Below are positions 9,492 to 19,543 of a DNA stretch of 64,000 bases, in pieces. The translations under genes and the position numbers were made by a program. Source of the stretch: a virus. The notes below the pieces were generated by a model that saw nothing but the letters and a program-made list of their open reading frames with translations, ran no database searches and had not been told where the DNA came from. Numbering within the stretch: position 1 is the first letter of the stretch; each line of letters opens with the position of its first letter. The DNA lies in the IMG/VR virus record IMGVR_UViG_3300032308_002010, positions 124,001-188,000 of that record, one strand, 5' to 3'.

Positions 9492-10798
9492 CCGCCAATT
9501 ATTGGCACACATTTGTAGTAGCGGCCGTCGGCTGCCAGTGTGCAACCCGTGTACGGCGCCTGACACTCCTGAATCATTGAACTAGCACATCTAAAAATGC
9601 AGGTAAGTCTAGAGTTTGTGGAATTATAGGTAAAAACAGAGCGCGCGTTGCCGTTCCCGTCGTATAAAAACACACTCTCAGAATATGTTTGCACGGTCGA
9701 TCCGTTTAAAATTTGGTACCATTCACCGACAAACGGGAGGCCAGAAAACGAGTATACAGTGATATTTGTTGGCGTAAATACTGTAGAAAAACTTGCCGGC
9801 CCGACGGAGGCGCCAGTAATAAAATAAGCTATTGGGGGCGTGTTCAAACGCAATACCCCGCCCGTGATAGATGTTGAACCGGTGTAAGACACCGCACCAG
9901 AAAATATTTGCGTGTTTGTACCTTGCTTCACGATGCTGAGGGCGCCACTGATAAAGCCGCCGTAGTCGTGTTCGTACGTCCCGTCGCCGCCAAGTGTGAG
10001 TGTCGCGGCAGTCGAGCTAAGCACTCTGCCGCGAGCAGGCGGCGCGCCGTATTCCAAATCTTGCCCGCCGGTCAACGAATGCACTGATTGGTTGTATCCG
10101 TTTAGATCAAATACCGAGTCCGACGGGTCCCAATCTGTGAGAAAGCCAAAAACAAATGTGTTGTTAAAAACGTTGGCGGCGTTTGCCCGAATTTTGCAAC
10201 CGTAGAAGTCCAAATTTGAACCCGGTTGATCCGGGTTCATCGTCATTGTGTTCGTGCCGCCAAAACCAAAAACGGATAAATTGTTGTTGTCAGCCGACGA
10301 GATAAAAATAGAGGTTGGCGCGCCGCTTAGCGCTGAATTGATATTACACGTTCCTCTCAAATCCACTGTGCTGATAGAGCAGGCGGACGAATCAAAATTT
10401 ATCTGTCCGCCGGTAATCGTGCGGGTAAATGATGGCGCGCCCGTCGTATAATTGACGCCGCCCGCGAAACTCAGCGAACCTACATTAACGGTACCTGAAA
10501 CGTTTATGGTGATATCTGCTGCAGAGCCGCTAAAATACGCATCAACATAGCGGCCAGAAGTCGCGCTTTTGCTGTTTGTCCACGCGCGATAAACGCCGGC
10601 AGCATTTAACGTTGGTGAACTAATTCCAGAATAACTCGCTGCATCTATTTCGCCGGTCCACCAGTTTTGGCCAGCGCTTGCAGACCACGTACCGCCACTT
10701 GTAGTAAACGGCGGCGGCCCGGCGTCGGAATCCCAACTCAGCGTTGTTACGTCAGCCGGTTTTCTAGTAGCTGCGATGCTGTTGCCGTGAAAACTCAT
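9485..10798 (-). CDS. Fibre protein with autotransporter-type beta-strand repeat and Cys-rich tail
   Basis: 437 residues, mostly Gly/Ser/Thr/Asn-rich and predicted beta. Near residues 290-330 the segment GALSIVKQGTNTQIFSGAV followed by YTGSTSITGGVLRLN matches the autotransporter-associated beta-strand repeat (TIGR02601 type), normally found in secreted bacterial passenger domains; the rest could be a beta-helix. The last 40 residues contain six cysteines (including CIFRC and TGC), echoing the cysteine-rich giant downstream. I infer a tail-spike or fibre adhesin. Start ATG is preceded by a GGGTG sequence. It converges on the plus-strand transferase genes. Confidence 0.75.
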   Translation of the reverse strand: MSFHGNSIAATRKPADVTTLSWDSDAGPPPFTTSGGTWSASAGQNWWTGEIDAASYSGISSPTLNAAGVYRAWTNSKSATSGRYVDAYFSGSAADITINVSGTVNVGSLSFAGGVNYTTGAPSFTRTITGGQINFDSSACSISTVDLRGTCNINSALSGAPTSIFISSADNNNLSVFGFGGTNTMTMNPDQPGSNLDFYGCKIRANAANVFNNTFVFGFLTDWDPSDSVFDLNGYNQSVHSLTGGQDLEYGAPPARGRVLSSTAATLTLGGDGTYEHDYGGFISGALSIVKQGTNTQIFSGAVSYTGSTSITGGVLRLNTPPIAYFITGASVGPASFSTVFTPTNITVYSFSGLPFVGEWYQILNGSTVQTYSESVFLYDGNGNARSVFTYNSTNSRLTCIFRCASSMIQECQAPYTGCTLAADGRYYKCVPIIGGQ

Positions 10799-10816
10799 AC
10801 TGCACCCGGCAAATAT

Positions 10817-11698
10817 TTAGTTGGTTTTAGCGCCGATGTAGTGGCCCTCTACAATAGACGACCCAACTGCGCGCAACAAAAACAGATGGGTCCCAATCGC
10901 GAGCGGGGCGGCAGGCGGCTGGTTAAACCAGTCAGTCACAATAGTCCACGTTACAGTAGTCGCAGTGGATACTGTGATTCGCAAAACTACGTCGGCTGTA
11001 ATGCTTGTCGTCGGCCATCCGGTGCCTTTTGTAAACGTAGTCGCCGCACCGCTAAGTGTAAGTGTTTGAAAAATACGATCGGAGCCAAAGTTAATCGCGT
11101 TGGAGCCTGAAATAGTCCCGAGCGCGAACACCGCATTGTTTATCGTACTGACGCCAGATGGTCCTGTCGGACCTAATGGGCCGGTTGCGCCAACAGGCCC
11201 GGTTGCACCACCGGGGCTGCCCGCGACGCCAGTGGGTCCAAGTGGCCCCGTCGGTCCGGTTACGCCAGTAGCACCCAGCGGGCCGGTTGCGCCAACAGGC
11301 CCGGTTGCACCACCTGCGCTGCCAGTTATGTGTACGCCAAAAAAAGTATCCGTGCTTGCCGGGGCAACACTAAATGTAATTTGCGCGCCAGATACTGTGT
11401 AACTAACGCCCGGTTCCTGAATCACGCCGTTCAAAGATATTAATAAACTGTTGGCGTTTTTCGGCGTGACTGCGGTTGAGTTACTTGTCAGATTAAACGT
11501 CGTCGTGCTGCCGTTAAACGTAGGCGCGTCAAGTTTCGCGTTTAAGCTGGATTTGATCGTCAGCGGTTCGATGTCTCCCGCTGCGTTTTTGTAGTACAGA
11601 AGGCCGTCGGCGTAATTGATCGCTAATTCGCCGTGGTTTAGCGTCGGCGGCGCAGCACTTGCAGTGCCGCTTTTTTTTATCAGAATAGTGTTTGGCAT
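10817..11698 (-). CDS. Short collagen-like fibre protein
   Basis: 293 residues. The N-terminus ([20 protein letters not shown]...[16 protein letters not shown]) matches that of the 1266-residue fibre and is a common phage-fibre attachment module. A middle beta domain ([26 protein letters not shown] is typical of phage fibre inserts) is followed by a short Gly-X-Y stretch of about 55 residues and a C-terminal domain of about 100 residues. A small fibre or whisker is the likely role. Confidence 0.88.
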   Translation of the reverse strand: MPNTILIKKSGTASAAPPTLNHGELAINYADGLLYYKNAAGDIEPLTIKSSLNAKLDAPTFNGSTTTFNLTSNSTAVTPKNANSLLISLNGVIQEPGVSYTVSGAQITFSVAPASTDTFFGVHITGSAGGATGPVGATGPLGATGVTGPTGPLGPTGVAGSPGGATGPVGATGPLGPTGPSGVSTINNAVFALGTISGSNAINFGSDRIFQTLTLSGAATTFTKGTGWPTTSITADVVLRITVSTATTVTWTIVTDWFNQPPAAPLAIGTHLFLLRAVGSSIVEGHYIGAKTN

Positions 11699-11731
11699 TT
11701 TAGTGCTGAGCGCTACGGGTAGAGGGCAGAT

Positions 11732-11760
11732 ATTATGCCCGCAGCCGACAAAACACGCAA
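11732..11760 (-). promoter_or_regulatory. Probable sigma70-type promoter
   Basis: Minus strand TTGCGT (11755-11760), 17-base spacer, CATAAT (11732-11737), starting directly after the stop codon of the upstream gene and about 34 bases before the collagen-like start at 11698. A GGGCA/TGCCC inverted repeat overlaps the -10. The -35 resembles the one proposed at 7599-7604. Confidence 0.5.
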
Positions 11761-11761
11761 A

Positions 11762-12130
11762 TCATTCGGCCGCACTGACGTTGAATTGCGTATGCGGCTG
11801 CCATTTGAGCGTTGATTCTTTTTCGGGCGTGTTCGGGTCGTCGCCGATGTAGCGCCCATTTGAGCCGCGGGGCTGGTCATAAATCCACTCGCTTTCGTCC
11901 GGGGCGAGCCAGACGTCAAAACGCGCGGGGTTTTGCGGCGCGACTTCAGCCCATTGGTCAAATGGATCGATTATTGGACTAGACAATGTAACGCTATGCG
12001 GTTGCGTCGGGTCAAAGTCTGGCACAAGATTGTCGGCAATATCTTGTATAACCTGCGCAAGCGCCGCGTTTGTATTGCTAGCCGTTATGCGCTTGTAAAA
12101 AACGCCCTGTACTGTTACGTCAAATTTCAT
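11762..12130 (-). CDS. Hypothetical protein in fibre locus, 122 aa
   Basis: Begins MKFDVTVQGVFYKRITASN. The first half looks like a small alpha/beta domain for a signal such as periodicity in virion proteins, the second half is rich in Pro, Asn and aromatic residues. No family recognised. It sits eight bases downstream of the 1266-residue fibre gene, so it may be a fibre assembly or accessory protein. Confidence 0.75.
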   Translation of the reverse strand: MKFDVTVQGVFYKRITASNTNAALAQVIQDIADNLVPDFDPTQPHSVTLSSPIIDPFDQWAEVAPQNPARFDVWLAPDESEWIYDQPRGSNGRYIGDDPNTPEKESTLKWQPHTQFNVSAAE

Positions 12131-12138
12131 AGCGACAC

Positions 12139-15100
12139 CTAGAAGCTACCGCCGTCGATTACGCAATCAGCGACCGCGTTGCACAATTCATTGGCGGCGA
12201 ATTTAGCCGCTGTTAACGTACCGTCTGCAACCTTGGCGTTTGTCACCGCGCTGTCGGCAATGCCGGCCGTGGCAATTGTGCCGAAACCGAGCGTCGTACC
12301 GGACAGGCGCAAAACTTGGCCATCAGCAGTAGCTGCGATATCAGCGGGGACGCCGGAACTATTGGCGCTGCGGCCAATAACAGACGTCGCAGAACTATTT
12401 CGCAACTTTGCGTTCGTAACTGCCCCGTCGGCAAGCTTAGCGGTTGTTATTTCGCCGTCGGCTACGCCGGCCGATGCAATGGAGCTATCAACGTACGCCT
12501 TGGTTGCCGCGTCTGTATTGTTTGTCGGCGTTGCGAGGCTGGTGATGCGTTTTGACGCTACGTCGACTGTTCCCGTGCCGTTGGGCACAAGATTGACGTT
12601 CGTGTCCGTCCCGCCGGCAGTAAATGTGAGCGCGCCAGTACCGGTAATAGACCCGTTATTTGTACCCGTACCGCCGTTTGCCACAGCGATCGTCGTGCCG
12701 TTCCAAACGCCCGCTGTAATCGTGCCGACACTTGTCAGGCTCGAACTTGTAACTCCCGAACCAAGAGCAGTGGCTGAAAGAACAGACGTGCCAGCAACGC
12801 GATAAACTTTGCCGGTGGCGACGTCGAAGTCTTCGCTGCTCGTCCAAGCGTTTGTTGCGCTGATCCAGTTGAGAGTCTTGTCTGTCGTGCCTTTCAGCGT
12901 GATGCCACCGCCGTCGGCTGAGACGTCAGACGCACCCGCAATGTTAAATGTGGTTGCACCAGCAGTTGCCGCCGAAGGCGTCGTGATCGTGAGGGAATTA
13001 TTCGTCGAGCTTGCGACAATACTGGCGATTACAGAACCCGCAGGTATCCCGGTGCCAGTTACGGCTTGCCCGACAACTACACCCGCAAGTTGTGCTATTC
13101 CGAATCCAAGGGCTATCACAGCAGTAGTGGAATTTGTTACAGATATGGTTCCCGTGTAGGGTCCAGACGCGACAACGCTTCCAAGTTCGATATTTTTATC
13201 GTCAACAGTGACCGTTCGCGTATTTAACGTGGTTGTCGTTCCGTTTACTGTTAAATCACCAGCAACAACTAAATTTCCAGAAACATTGGCTGTAGAGAGG
13301 TTGGTTGTGCCGTTGAGGTTGTTTGTATAGCCCGACGCGCCAAGATTAATAACTGCGGAACCGCCATTCATATTTCCTGTGGCAATATTAACTGTTCTTA
13401 AACCACCAAAGACGCCGCCGTTCGCTAAATTCAACGTCGTCGCCGCGCCAAACGCATTCACGGTCGTGGCTGTGGTGTTGAATACATTAAACGACGTGCT
13501 ATCTGTTGTGACGCTCGTCGTGAACTGCGGGCTGGTTGAGAAGACAACTGTGTTAGAACCCGTCTCGTCTGTCAGCGCCGCCGCAAGGTTTGCACTGCTG
13601 GGCGTGGCCAAGAACGTCGCGACGCCAGTTCCGAGGCCAGACACGTCAGTCGCAATAGCAACCTGCGCGCTACCCGAAGTTACGCGGCCATAGGCGTCCG
13701 TCGTAACCTTGGCGTACGTACCCGCGGTGCCTACTGTGGCAAGGTTAACCGAGTCTGCCGTGACAGACAGCGCGCCGTTGCCTGTTGAAACAACGTCGAG
13801 CGTGGCGCCTGTTTTCGTAAGACCAGCGCCGGCGACAATGTTTGTGTTTGCCGCCGCATACGTGTAAAAGTCGCCGTACGTAACATTCGTGGTGCCGACG
13901 GTGATGCTGCCGGTATTCGTGTTGACGAACGTTTTGCGGGCGTTCACCTGCCCGTCTAGCACATAAACATTTGCGCCTAAAAGTTCGGCGCCTGTGTCGG
14001 AGTCGATGGCGCGGTTAAGAAAGCCATTGCCACCCCTAACATAAATACCGTTTTGGGTTGCATTCGTTTGATTCTTTAAAAGAACGCGATCTCCAGTTTT
14101 AAGCGAAACTTGGTCAATATAACCGGGAGCGGGGGATAAGGAGACGTTTTCCGTACTCGCGGCTGTTACAGCGTCTTTAGTTGTAGTAGATAAGCCAAAC
14201 GTGGAAATGATGGCGGTATTGATGTCGTCCGCCAGCGCGAGATTGCCTGTTTTATGCGGCAAGAAAAGTTTGTAATCACCCGAGGCCCAAGTTGTTTGCG
14301 CGTAACTGTTTGTAATAAGCCACGTGCAGTCGTTGTCGGCGTCATAATTGTTATCAACAGCAAAATTGATTTGCGCGTACTGACTATTTGGGTTACGGAT
14401 ACTCAGAAAAATGTCAGGGTTCTGTGTGCTTGCATCGAAAAAAGCGCGCATCGTGTTGAAAATATAAGAGTCGCCTTGGACGTCACTCGGGTCGCTGCTA
14501 TTGGGAGAGAAGGTTGCTCCGCCTGTCGCGCTTAACGTGCCACCGAACGTGCCGGTGCCACTCGCCGTGATGTTGCCGAGGCCGTCAACAAAGAATTTTT
14601 CGTCGGCCGCGCCCAAGGTGCCATACGCCGTGACGTTGCCTTCCGTCACGACGTTGCCGACGTTGTCAACAGCGAAAAAACCGGCCGCCGCGCTCAGATC
14701 GCCGAACGTGCCGGAGCCAGCAGTCGTAACGTTGCCGCTGCCGCCGTCAACAGTGAACTTGCCAACCGCCGCGCTCAGGCCGGAGCCGAACGAGCCGCTG
14801 GCCGCCGATAGCGAGCCAGCCGTCGTGACGTTGGCGCCGCTGTCGACATTAAAATAATTTTCACCGCTGCCACCAGCACTGATGGTGTTGGCAGAGATGT
14901 AGCCGCTCGCCGTGACGTTGCCGCCCGCAGAGACGTTGCCGCCCGCAGAGACGTTGGCCATCGTCTCAAGGCCGGTGCTTGCGTAGAGTGTGCTGCCTAC
15001 GTTGACGGCGCCGCTGCTGTTAACAGTGAACGCGCCGCCCGCAGTGCTCAGGGTGCCGGTCGTCGAGACGTTGCCGCTGGTGTCAACGATGAAGGCGCCG

Positions 15101-15939
15101 CTCGCCGCGCTTAGGATGCCGAGCGTGGCGATGCCACTCGCCGCGATGTTGCCGCTGGCGTCAACGGCGAAGTTGCCGTCCGCCGCGCTCAGGGTGCCTT
15201 CCGTTGCAACGTTGCCGTCTTCGTCGATAGCGCAGTCAGACACAGCCAAACTGCCTGCAATAATCGCGCCGTTAGTTCCGTAAATAACCGCTTTGCCGTT
15301 AACGATCGTGTTCGCCACGGAACCGTCGAGCAGGTTGAGTTCGTCGGCGGTGGACGTGACGTCTGTTCCGTTAAGTCGCAGCGACCCGAGGTAGCCAGCG
15401 GTTGCTTCAATACGAGCAGCGCCGCTAATTATGCCTACGTTGTTTAAAGATAAGTCGCCGAGGTCGCTGACAACGAAATAACCGTCGGCAATGTTCAGCG
15501 ACTTTGCTTTGACCTCGCCCGCCGAACCGTAAATCACCGCCTTGCCATTAACGACAGTATTCGCGACAGAGCCGTCCACAAGGTTGAGTTCTGCTGCGCT
15601 GGACGTGACACCCGTGCCGCCAATCTGGAATGTGCCGACTAAATTTGTCGTGCCGTTAAACGTGTTCGTAAACCCAGCCGACCACGTATTGCTGGCGCCG
15701 AGTTTGGCGTAACTCGACAGGTCGGCGCTGGCAATGGCGCTGTCTACATAGCTCTTGGTCGCAAACGTGCCATCACCGCCGATAGCAATAACGCTAGTGG
15801 CTACGCCAGAACCGTTATTGCCTTTGCCGTAATACAGCGTGTTATTGACTTCATTGAAGGCTAATTCGGCGTTGGCGAGCGTGCTAGGCGCTCCGGTGGC
15901 TCCTGAGCCGCGCCGTTTGATGCGCAGTGTATTCGGCAT
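12139..15939 (-). CDS. Very long repeat-rich tail fibre, 1266 aa
   Basis: Begins with the MPNTLRIKRRGSG...ELAFNEVNNTLYYG attachment module shared with the 293-residue fibre. Two near-identical segments around residues 108-136 and 190-218 carry ELNLxDGSVANTxVNGKAVIYG. Between about 215 and 480 there are some eight degenerate repeats of about 25 residues of the form LSAAxGxFxVDxSGNVxxxG, typical of intertwined beta fibres. The C-terminal 100 residues contain the EITTAKLADGAVTNAKL type phage repeats and end in DGGSF. Composition is Ala/Gly/Ser/Thr/Asn with few charged residues. Most likely the main long tail fibre. Two 18-base units (about 14920-14955) are tandemly repeated and encode VSAGGN twice. 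Confidence 0.9.
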   Translation of the reverse strand: MPNTLRIKRRGSGATGAPSTLANAELAFNEVNNTLYYGKGNNGSGVATSVIAIGGDGTFATKSYVDSAIASADLSSYAKLGASNTWSAGFTNTFNGTTNLVGTFQIGGTGVTSSAAELNLVDGSVANTVVNGKAVIYGSAGEVKAKSLNIADGYFVVSDLGDLSLNNVGIISGAARIEATAGYLGSLRLNGTDVTSTADELNLLDGSVANTIVNGKAVIYGTNGAIIAGSLAVSDCAIDEDGNVATEGTLSAADGNFAVDASGNIAASGIATLGILSAASGAFIVDTSGNVSTTGTLSTAGGAFTVNSSGAVNVGSTLYASTGLETMANVSAGGNVSAGGNVTASGYISANTISAGGSGENYFNVDSGANVTTAGSLSAASGSFGSGLSAAVGKFTVDGGSGNVTTAGSGTFGDLSAAAGFFAVDNVGNVVTEGNVTAYGTLGAADEKFFVDGLGNITASGTGTFGGTLSATGGATFSPNSSDPSDVQGDSYIFNTMRAFFDASTQNPDIFLSIRNPNSQYAQINFAVDNNYDADNDCTWLITNSYAQTTWASGDYKLFLPHKTGNLALADDINTAIISTFGLSTTTKDAVTAASTENVSLSPAPGYIDQVSLKTGDRVLLKNQTNATQNGIYVRGGNGFLNRAIDSDTGAELLGANVYVLDGQVNARKTFVNTNTGSITVGTTNVTYGDFYTYAAANTNIVAGAGLTKTGATLDVVSTGNGALSVTADSVNLATVGTAGTYAKVTTDAYGRVTSGSAQVAIATDVSGLGTGVATFLATPSSANLAAALTDETGSNTVVFSTSPQFTTSVTTDSTSFNVFNTTATTVNAFGAATTLNLANGGVFGGLRTVNIATGNMNGGSAVINLGASGYTNNLNGTTNLSTANVSGNLVVAGDLTVNGTTTTLNTRTVTVDDKNIELGSVVASGPYTGTISVTNSTTAVIALGFGIAQLAGVVVGQAVTGTGIPAGSVIASIVASSTNNSLTITTPSAATAGATTFNIAGASDVSADGGGITLKGTTDKTLNWISATNAWTSSEDFDVATGKVYRVAGTSVLSATALGSGVTSSSLTSVGTITAGVWNGTTIAVANGGTGTNNGSITGTGALTFTAGGTDTNVNLVPNGTGTVDVASKRITSLATPTNNTDAATKAYVDSSIASAGVADGEITTAKLADGAVTNAKLRNSSATSVIGRSANSSGVPADIAATADGQVLRLSGTTLGFGTIATAGIADSAVTNAKVADGTLTAAKFAANELCNAVADCVIDGGSF

Positions 15940-15986
15940 TTTTGAACTCCGCGTAGGTATGGCAGTAGGTGCAGTATATCAAATCG

Positions 15987-16250
15987 CTAAAAAGTCCCGC
16001 CATCCAATTGTTCTTCTACCCAGTCAGCATTTGTTAAATTTTCCGTTAGTGTCCAGTTTACGTTTGTATCGAGCGTGCGCACGATCATGCCTATACTGCG
16101 CCGGGCTATAGGAATAGCGTCGCGGGCGGCGATATTGGCCACGGCGCGGTAACCGCCTTTGCCGTATTTCTCGTCATGCGTGGGGTATTCGTCGGTGTCC
16201 GCGAACGGGACAACCGGAGCAATAATATTTGTTCCCGGTATGTTCGTCAT
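15987..16250 (-). CDS. Small phage structural protein, 87 aa
   Basis: Starts at the second ATG-like codon (16250), overlapping the previous stop as TGATG. The core AARDAIPIARRSIGMIVRTLDTNVNWTL and the C-terminal ADWVEEQLDGGTF match a small domain often present in fibres or as a separate protein in large phages. It shares the DGG-x-F ending with the 1266-residue fibre just downstream. Probable fibre-associated structural protein. Confidence 0.75.
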   Translation of the reverse strand: MTNIPGTNIIAPVVPFADTDEYPTHDEKYGKGGYRAVANIAARDAIPIARRSIGMIVRTLDTNVNWTLTENLTNADWVEEQLDGGTF

Positions 16251-18442
16251 CACGTCACCTGAACGCTAACACCCGTACCGCTCGTTTTGTTTTCGCTGCG
16301 GTAAATAATGTAGTTAGATGTATACCCGGACGCGTTGGTAAATGATAATGGCGTTTTCACCCAGCCGCTAGTGGGAAGACCGCCCACAAGGAAGGAACTC
16401 GCGTCGCCTAAATCTGCAGACCACGCAAAATAAATGTATTCGTTATTGGGGTCCAATGCGCGGGTCTGCTGCCGAGTTGTTCCGAAATCAGACCCAGACC
16501 GCGGCGAATCAGAGGCAGGTAAACCCAGAATACCCGCGCTGTTTAATGTTCCTGAAGAACTGCAGCCCCAATAGCGTTTATGCCGAGGAGTAAACACAAC
16601 GCTGTTTGACGTATTTACTGTGTTGGCTGGAATGGGCGTGCCAGACAGGTCTCCAAAGTTATCATATTTTTGCGGCCCGGCGGCGTACGTAACGTTACCG
16701 GTAAACGTCGTCGCAGCATTCAAGACAAAACTTTGCGCGAGAGAATCTGCTGTCGGCCCGGGGTCTGTGTTGACTACTGCACCGTTACGCAGGTATTGAA
16801 ACTGTGCAGCTGTACCGCCGTCGTTCTGAGACCATGAAAGATTTACAGAGACGGCAATGCTTTCACCAAACTCGTATGTAGTCGTATTGGGCGTAGCTAT
16901 TGTCAGGACTGGATTCACATACGTCGCGGGTATTCGTTTCTGGAGCATTTTTCTGATGATGCTTGTTAAAGTAGTTCCGGCTGTCACAACGCTGCCATTA
17001 GTGTAATCTCCCTGCTCAACCGCCAACACAGTGATATTTGTATCCAGAACAATGTCGTCAGCCTGTAGAACAACGGGACCTGTTTGCCCGTTTACGCTCA
17101 AAACAAAGTTTGTGGCGTCATTGCCGGCAGGACCTGTTGCTCCAGTAGCGCCACGAATACCTTGAATGCCTTGCGGCCCTGTTGGACCAGTAACGCCTAC
17201 AGGCCCGCGCCACGGCCCAAAATTAACCCACTCGCCAGACGCGCCAGACTCAATCCACGCTACCGCGTCGCCCGGCTGGATATCTAAAGCTACGGGGGCA
17301 GCGGCGGGCACTGTATCTACAGCAATCCACATGTCTCCAAAATTAGGTGCAAAGCTAGGTGGCCAGTTCACTAACTCGCCAAGTATTTTTAACGAGCCGC
17401 CTGTTAACCCGGTGGCACCTATCGGCCCCGTGGCGCCAGTTAAACCGGTAGCGCCTGTAGCGCCCGTTACGCCTGTAGCTCCAGCAACGCCTGTAGCTCC
17501 TGTAACGCCTGTAGCTCCAGCAACGCCTGTAGCTCCTGTAACGCCAACGCCAGTTGCTCCGGTAGCGCCATCTGTGCCAGTTCCGCCGCCACCAGAACCG
17601 GGAGGTCCTTGCGGCCCCTGTGGGCCTTGCGGGCCGACGGGCCCTGTAGCGCCGACCGGCCCAGCAGCGCCTGTTACGCCAACACCGGTCGCGCCCTGTA
17701 AACCAGTGGCGCCCGTGGCGCCGACAGCGCCAGCAACACCAGTAGCGCCCTGTACGCCTGTTGAACCCGGAGCGCCGCTGGCTCCTGTAAATCCTTGCGG
17801 ACCAGTAGCGCCTTGAAAGCCGATGGAACCTTGAGGGCCGGTCGCGCCCGTTACACCAACACTGCCAGTAGGCCCAGTTTGTCCCGCCGGACCTGTAGCG
17901 CCTCTGGGGCCTGTTGCTCCCGGAGATCCACCACCGCCGCCGCCAGAATCTGGCGCGCGCGTGTACATGAAACGCGCGATGATGTCAGCTGAAAAGTATG
18001 GCGGCAGTGTGCCCGCTAAGGCATCAGGAAGCGGATGCAGTATTGGCCACCCATTTTTAACTGCAAAAAGCAAACCTTCCGTATTGGTAGACGGGATTAA
18101 ACCATCACCGTCAGAGTTTTCATTTAGAAAAGCGTTGTATTGCTGCTCATCTTCGAGCGTGCAGTTAATAGACGTGTTTGTTGCCGTTACAAGATCTACG
18201 GCAATAATTTTAAGAATCAAACCGCGGCCACTAGTTACCACGTAATCGCCAAGTTCGATGTCGTGCGCTGTGTAGTAAAAAGCAGTCGGGGAATCCGGGT
18301 AGCCGTGCTGCTGCGGATTGATGTACAGCGTGGCCGTCCAGCGATACGCGTTATTGTTCCAATAACTGGCTGGCAAACGGTCTGGTAATTCGACTACGTT
18401 TGTCAGCTGTATCTGCAGAATTTTTGGCGGGGCGAGAGTCAT
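16250..18442 (-). CDS. Collagen-like fibre protein with N-terminal virion-binding domain
   Basis: 730 residues. Residues 1-165 form a globular domain (probably the virion attachment part). A Gly-rich linker of six glycines then leads into Gly-X-Y repeats (about 175-350). A WPP...FGDMWI island of about 70 residues, similar to the island in the 776-residue collagen protein, is followed by a second short Gly-X-Y stretch and a C-terminal region of about 280 residues, Thr/Asn-rich with immunoglobulin-like beta pattern and a Cys in YWGCSSSG. The Gly-X-Y part contains a perfect 36-base tandem duplication. Probable receptor-binding fibre. Confidence 0.92.
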   Translation of the reverse strand: MTLAPPKILQIQLTNVVELPDRLPASYWNNNAYRWTATLYINPQQHGYPDSPTAFYYTAHDIELGDYVVTSGRGLILKIIAVDLVTATNTSINCTLEDEQQYNAFLNENSDGDGLIPSTNTEGLLFAVKNGWPILHPLPDALAGTLPPYFSADIIARFMYTRAPDSGGGGGGSPGATGPRGATGPAGQTGPTGSVGVTGATGPQGSIGFQGATGPQGFTGASGAPGSTGVQGATGVAGAVGATGATGLQGATGVGVTGAAGPVGATGPVGPQGPQGPQGPPGSGGGGTGTDGATGATGVGVTGATGVAGATGVTGATGVAGATGVTGATGATGLTGATGPIGATGLTGGSLKILGELVNWPPSFAPNFGDMWIAVDTVPAAAPVALDIQPGDAVAWIESGASGEWVNFGPWRGPVGVTGPTGPQGIQGIRGATGATGPAGNDATNFVLSVNGQTGPVVLQADDIVLDTNITVLAVEQGDYTNGSVVTAGTTLTSIIRKMLQKRIPATYVNPVLTIATPNTTTYEFGESIAVSVNLSWSQNDGGTAAQFQYLRNGAVVNTDPGPTADSLAQSFVLNAATTFTGNVTYAAGPQKYDNFGDLSGTPIPANTVNTSNSVVFTPRHKRYWGCSSSGTLNSAGILGLPASDSPRSGSDFGTTRQQTRALDPNNEYIYFAWSADLGDASSFLVGGLPTSGWVKTPLSFTNASGYTSNYIIYRSENKTSGTGVSVQVT
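17471..17542. repeat. 36-base perfect tandem duplication inside collagen coding
   Basis: The units 17471-17506 and 17507-17542 are identical; each is itself two near-identical 18-base halves. The unit encodes four Gly-X-Y triplets, so gain or loss keeps both the reading frame and the collagen phase. Confidence 0.95.
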
Positions 18443-18460
18443 AGCTCAACAACACCCCCG

Positions 18461-19225
18461 TTAAAAGAAACAAACTATTCGCGCAGTTCCGCCGCTATCA
18501 CAAGACACAACTGTGTTGGATATGCGAATTCTAAACGCGCTTGATTTTGTTCCTTCTGTCATCGTTAACTCGTTACTCGCTGTCGGGTAACGGGCGTGCC
18601 ACAAACCCGAAGACGCCGTGTAACCCCAGTACGTGACGTCTTTTACTTGCTTGCCAACAGTGTGCGTAATTGTGACGTCATTAGATGAAATGCTAGAACC
18701 CCACCCAGTCGGCAAATTAGAAATTGTTTGCGGCGCAGATCCGTTAAAAGTGACAGTAAATTCAAACGTATCTGCTGTGCCCGTACCTGCGGGACCGCTC
18801 GGGCCTTGGACACCTGTAGCGCCAGCCGGGCCGGCGATACCTGTAGCGCCCGATACGCCAGTTTGGCCTGTGAGCCCAGTCGCGCCCGTGACGCCCGGCT
18901 GGCCGGTTGAGCCAGCTGGGCCAGTAGCGCCAATAACACTAACTCCGGTAGCGCCTACTGGCCCCGTCACGCCTGTCGGGCCATTTTGTCCCGAAGAACC
19001 AACCGGCCCGACCGGACCGGTTTGCCCGCGCGGCCCTGTGGCGCCTTGCGGGCCCGTAGCTCCCGGACCACCTCCACCGCCTCCGCCGCCAAGAGATAGC
19101 AGCGCACCAATTGTTGTACGTTTTGTACTAAGAGCGTTAGGGTTAGCAGTGTCAACAATAGGAATTAAATCTGCGGTTGCCGGAGTTGTTTTTTCGGGCA
19201 ACGCAGAAATTCTTTTATTCGACAT
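18461..19225 (-). CDS. Collagen-like fibre protein, 254 aa
   Basis: The start at 19225 ([14 protein letters not shown]) is favoured because AGGTG lies seven bases upstream and because this N-terminus ([21 protein letters not shown]) is a widespread phage-fibre attachment motif. A run of nine glycines precedes about 80 residues of Gly-X-Y repeats, and a C-terminal beta domain of about 105 residues follows with two cysteines. Likely short fibre or decoration. It is followed 18 bases later by the 730-residue collagen gene. Confidence 0.9.
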   Translation of the reverse strand: MSNKRISALPEKTTPATADLIPIVDTANPNALSTKRTTIGALLSLGGGGGGGGPGATGPQGATGPRGQTGPVGPVGSSGQNGPTGVTGPVGATGVSVIGATGPAGSTGQPGVTGATGLTGQTGVSGATGIAGPAGATGVQGPSGPAGTGTADTFEFTVTFNGSAPQTISNLPTGWGSSISSNDVTITHTVGKQVKDVTYWGYTASSGLWHARYPTASNELTMTEGTKSSAFRIRISNTVVSCDSGGTARIVCFF

Positions 19226-19238
19226 AGCCGGCACCTAA

Positions 19239-19538
19239 TCAGTAGAGTTCGTCATCTTCCTCATGCCGCGGGCGGTGCTTACGAGTTTTAGTTGGCTTTA
19301 CACCTTCAATGTCGTCTGCAGCGCGTACCAACCATTTAGCTAGTTTGCGCGCGTCGCCCGGCGATAAAAGCGGCAGTTGAGAGCCAAAAACATCGACAAC
19401 AATTCCTGCTTCGGCGTGATTTTCGGCGGCCCACTCACCGGCTTGAAAACTGACAGTGGGTGAGTCAGCCGGTAATTTAGTCGCGGTTATATTGCTAAAT
19501 TCTATGTGATCGGGCTTATTAACAACAACTGTAGCCAC
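19239..19538 (-). CDS. Hypothetical protein, 99 aa
   Basis: GTG start at 19538, with AGGAGG-type Shine-Dalgarno that overlaps the stop of the upstream gene. The product has a compact beta-rich core (VSFQAGEWAAENHAEAGIVV) and a segment DARKLAKWLVRAADDIEG seen in small phage and plasmid proteins, then a charged tail rich in Arg, His, Glu and Asp. Function unknown. Confidence 0.75.
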   Translation of the reverse strand: MATVVVNKPDHIEFSNITATKLPADSPTVSFQAGEWAAENHAEAGIVVDVFGSQLPLLSPGDARKLAKWLVRAADDIEGVKPTKTRKHRPRHEEDDELY

Positions 19539-19543
19539 TTAAA

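Noticed and set aside
12179-12805. 208-codon plus-strand frame within the 1266-residue fibre gene
   Set aside because: Antisense to a low-complexity repeat coding region and without a ribosome site.
14900-14970. Regular short repeats that could look like a CRISPR array
   Set aside because: The repeats are in frame inside the fibre gene and have no unique spacers; same for the collagen and cysteine repeats.
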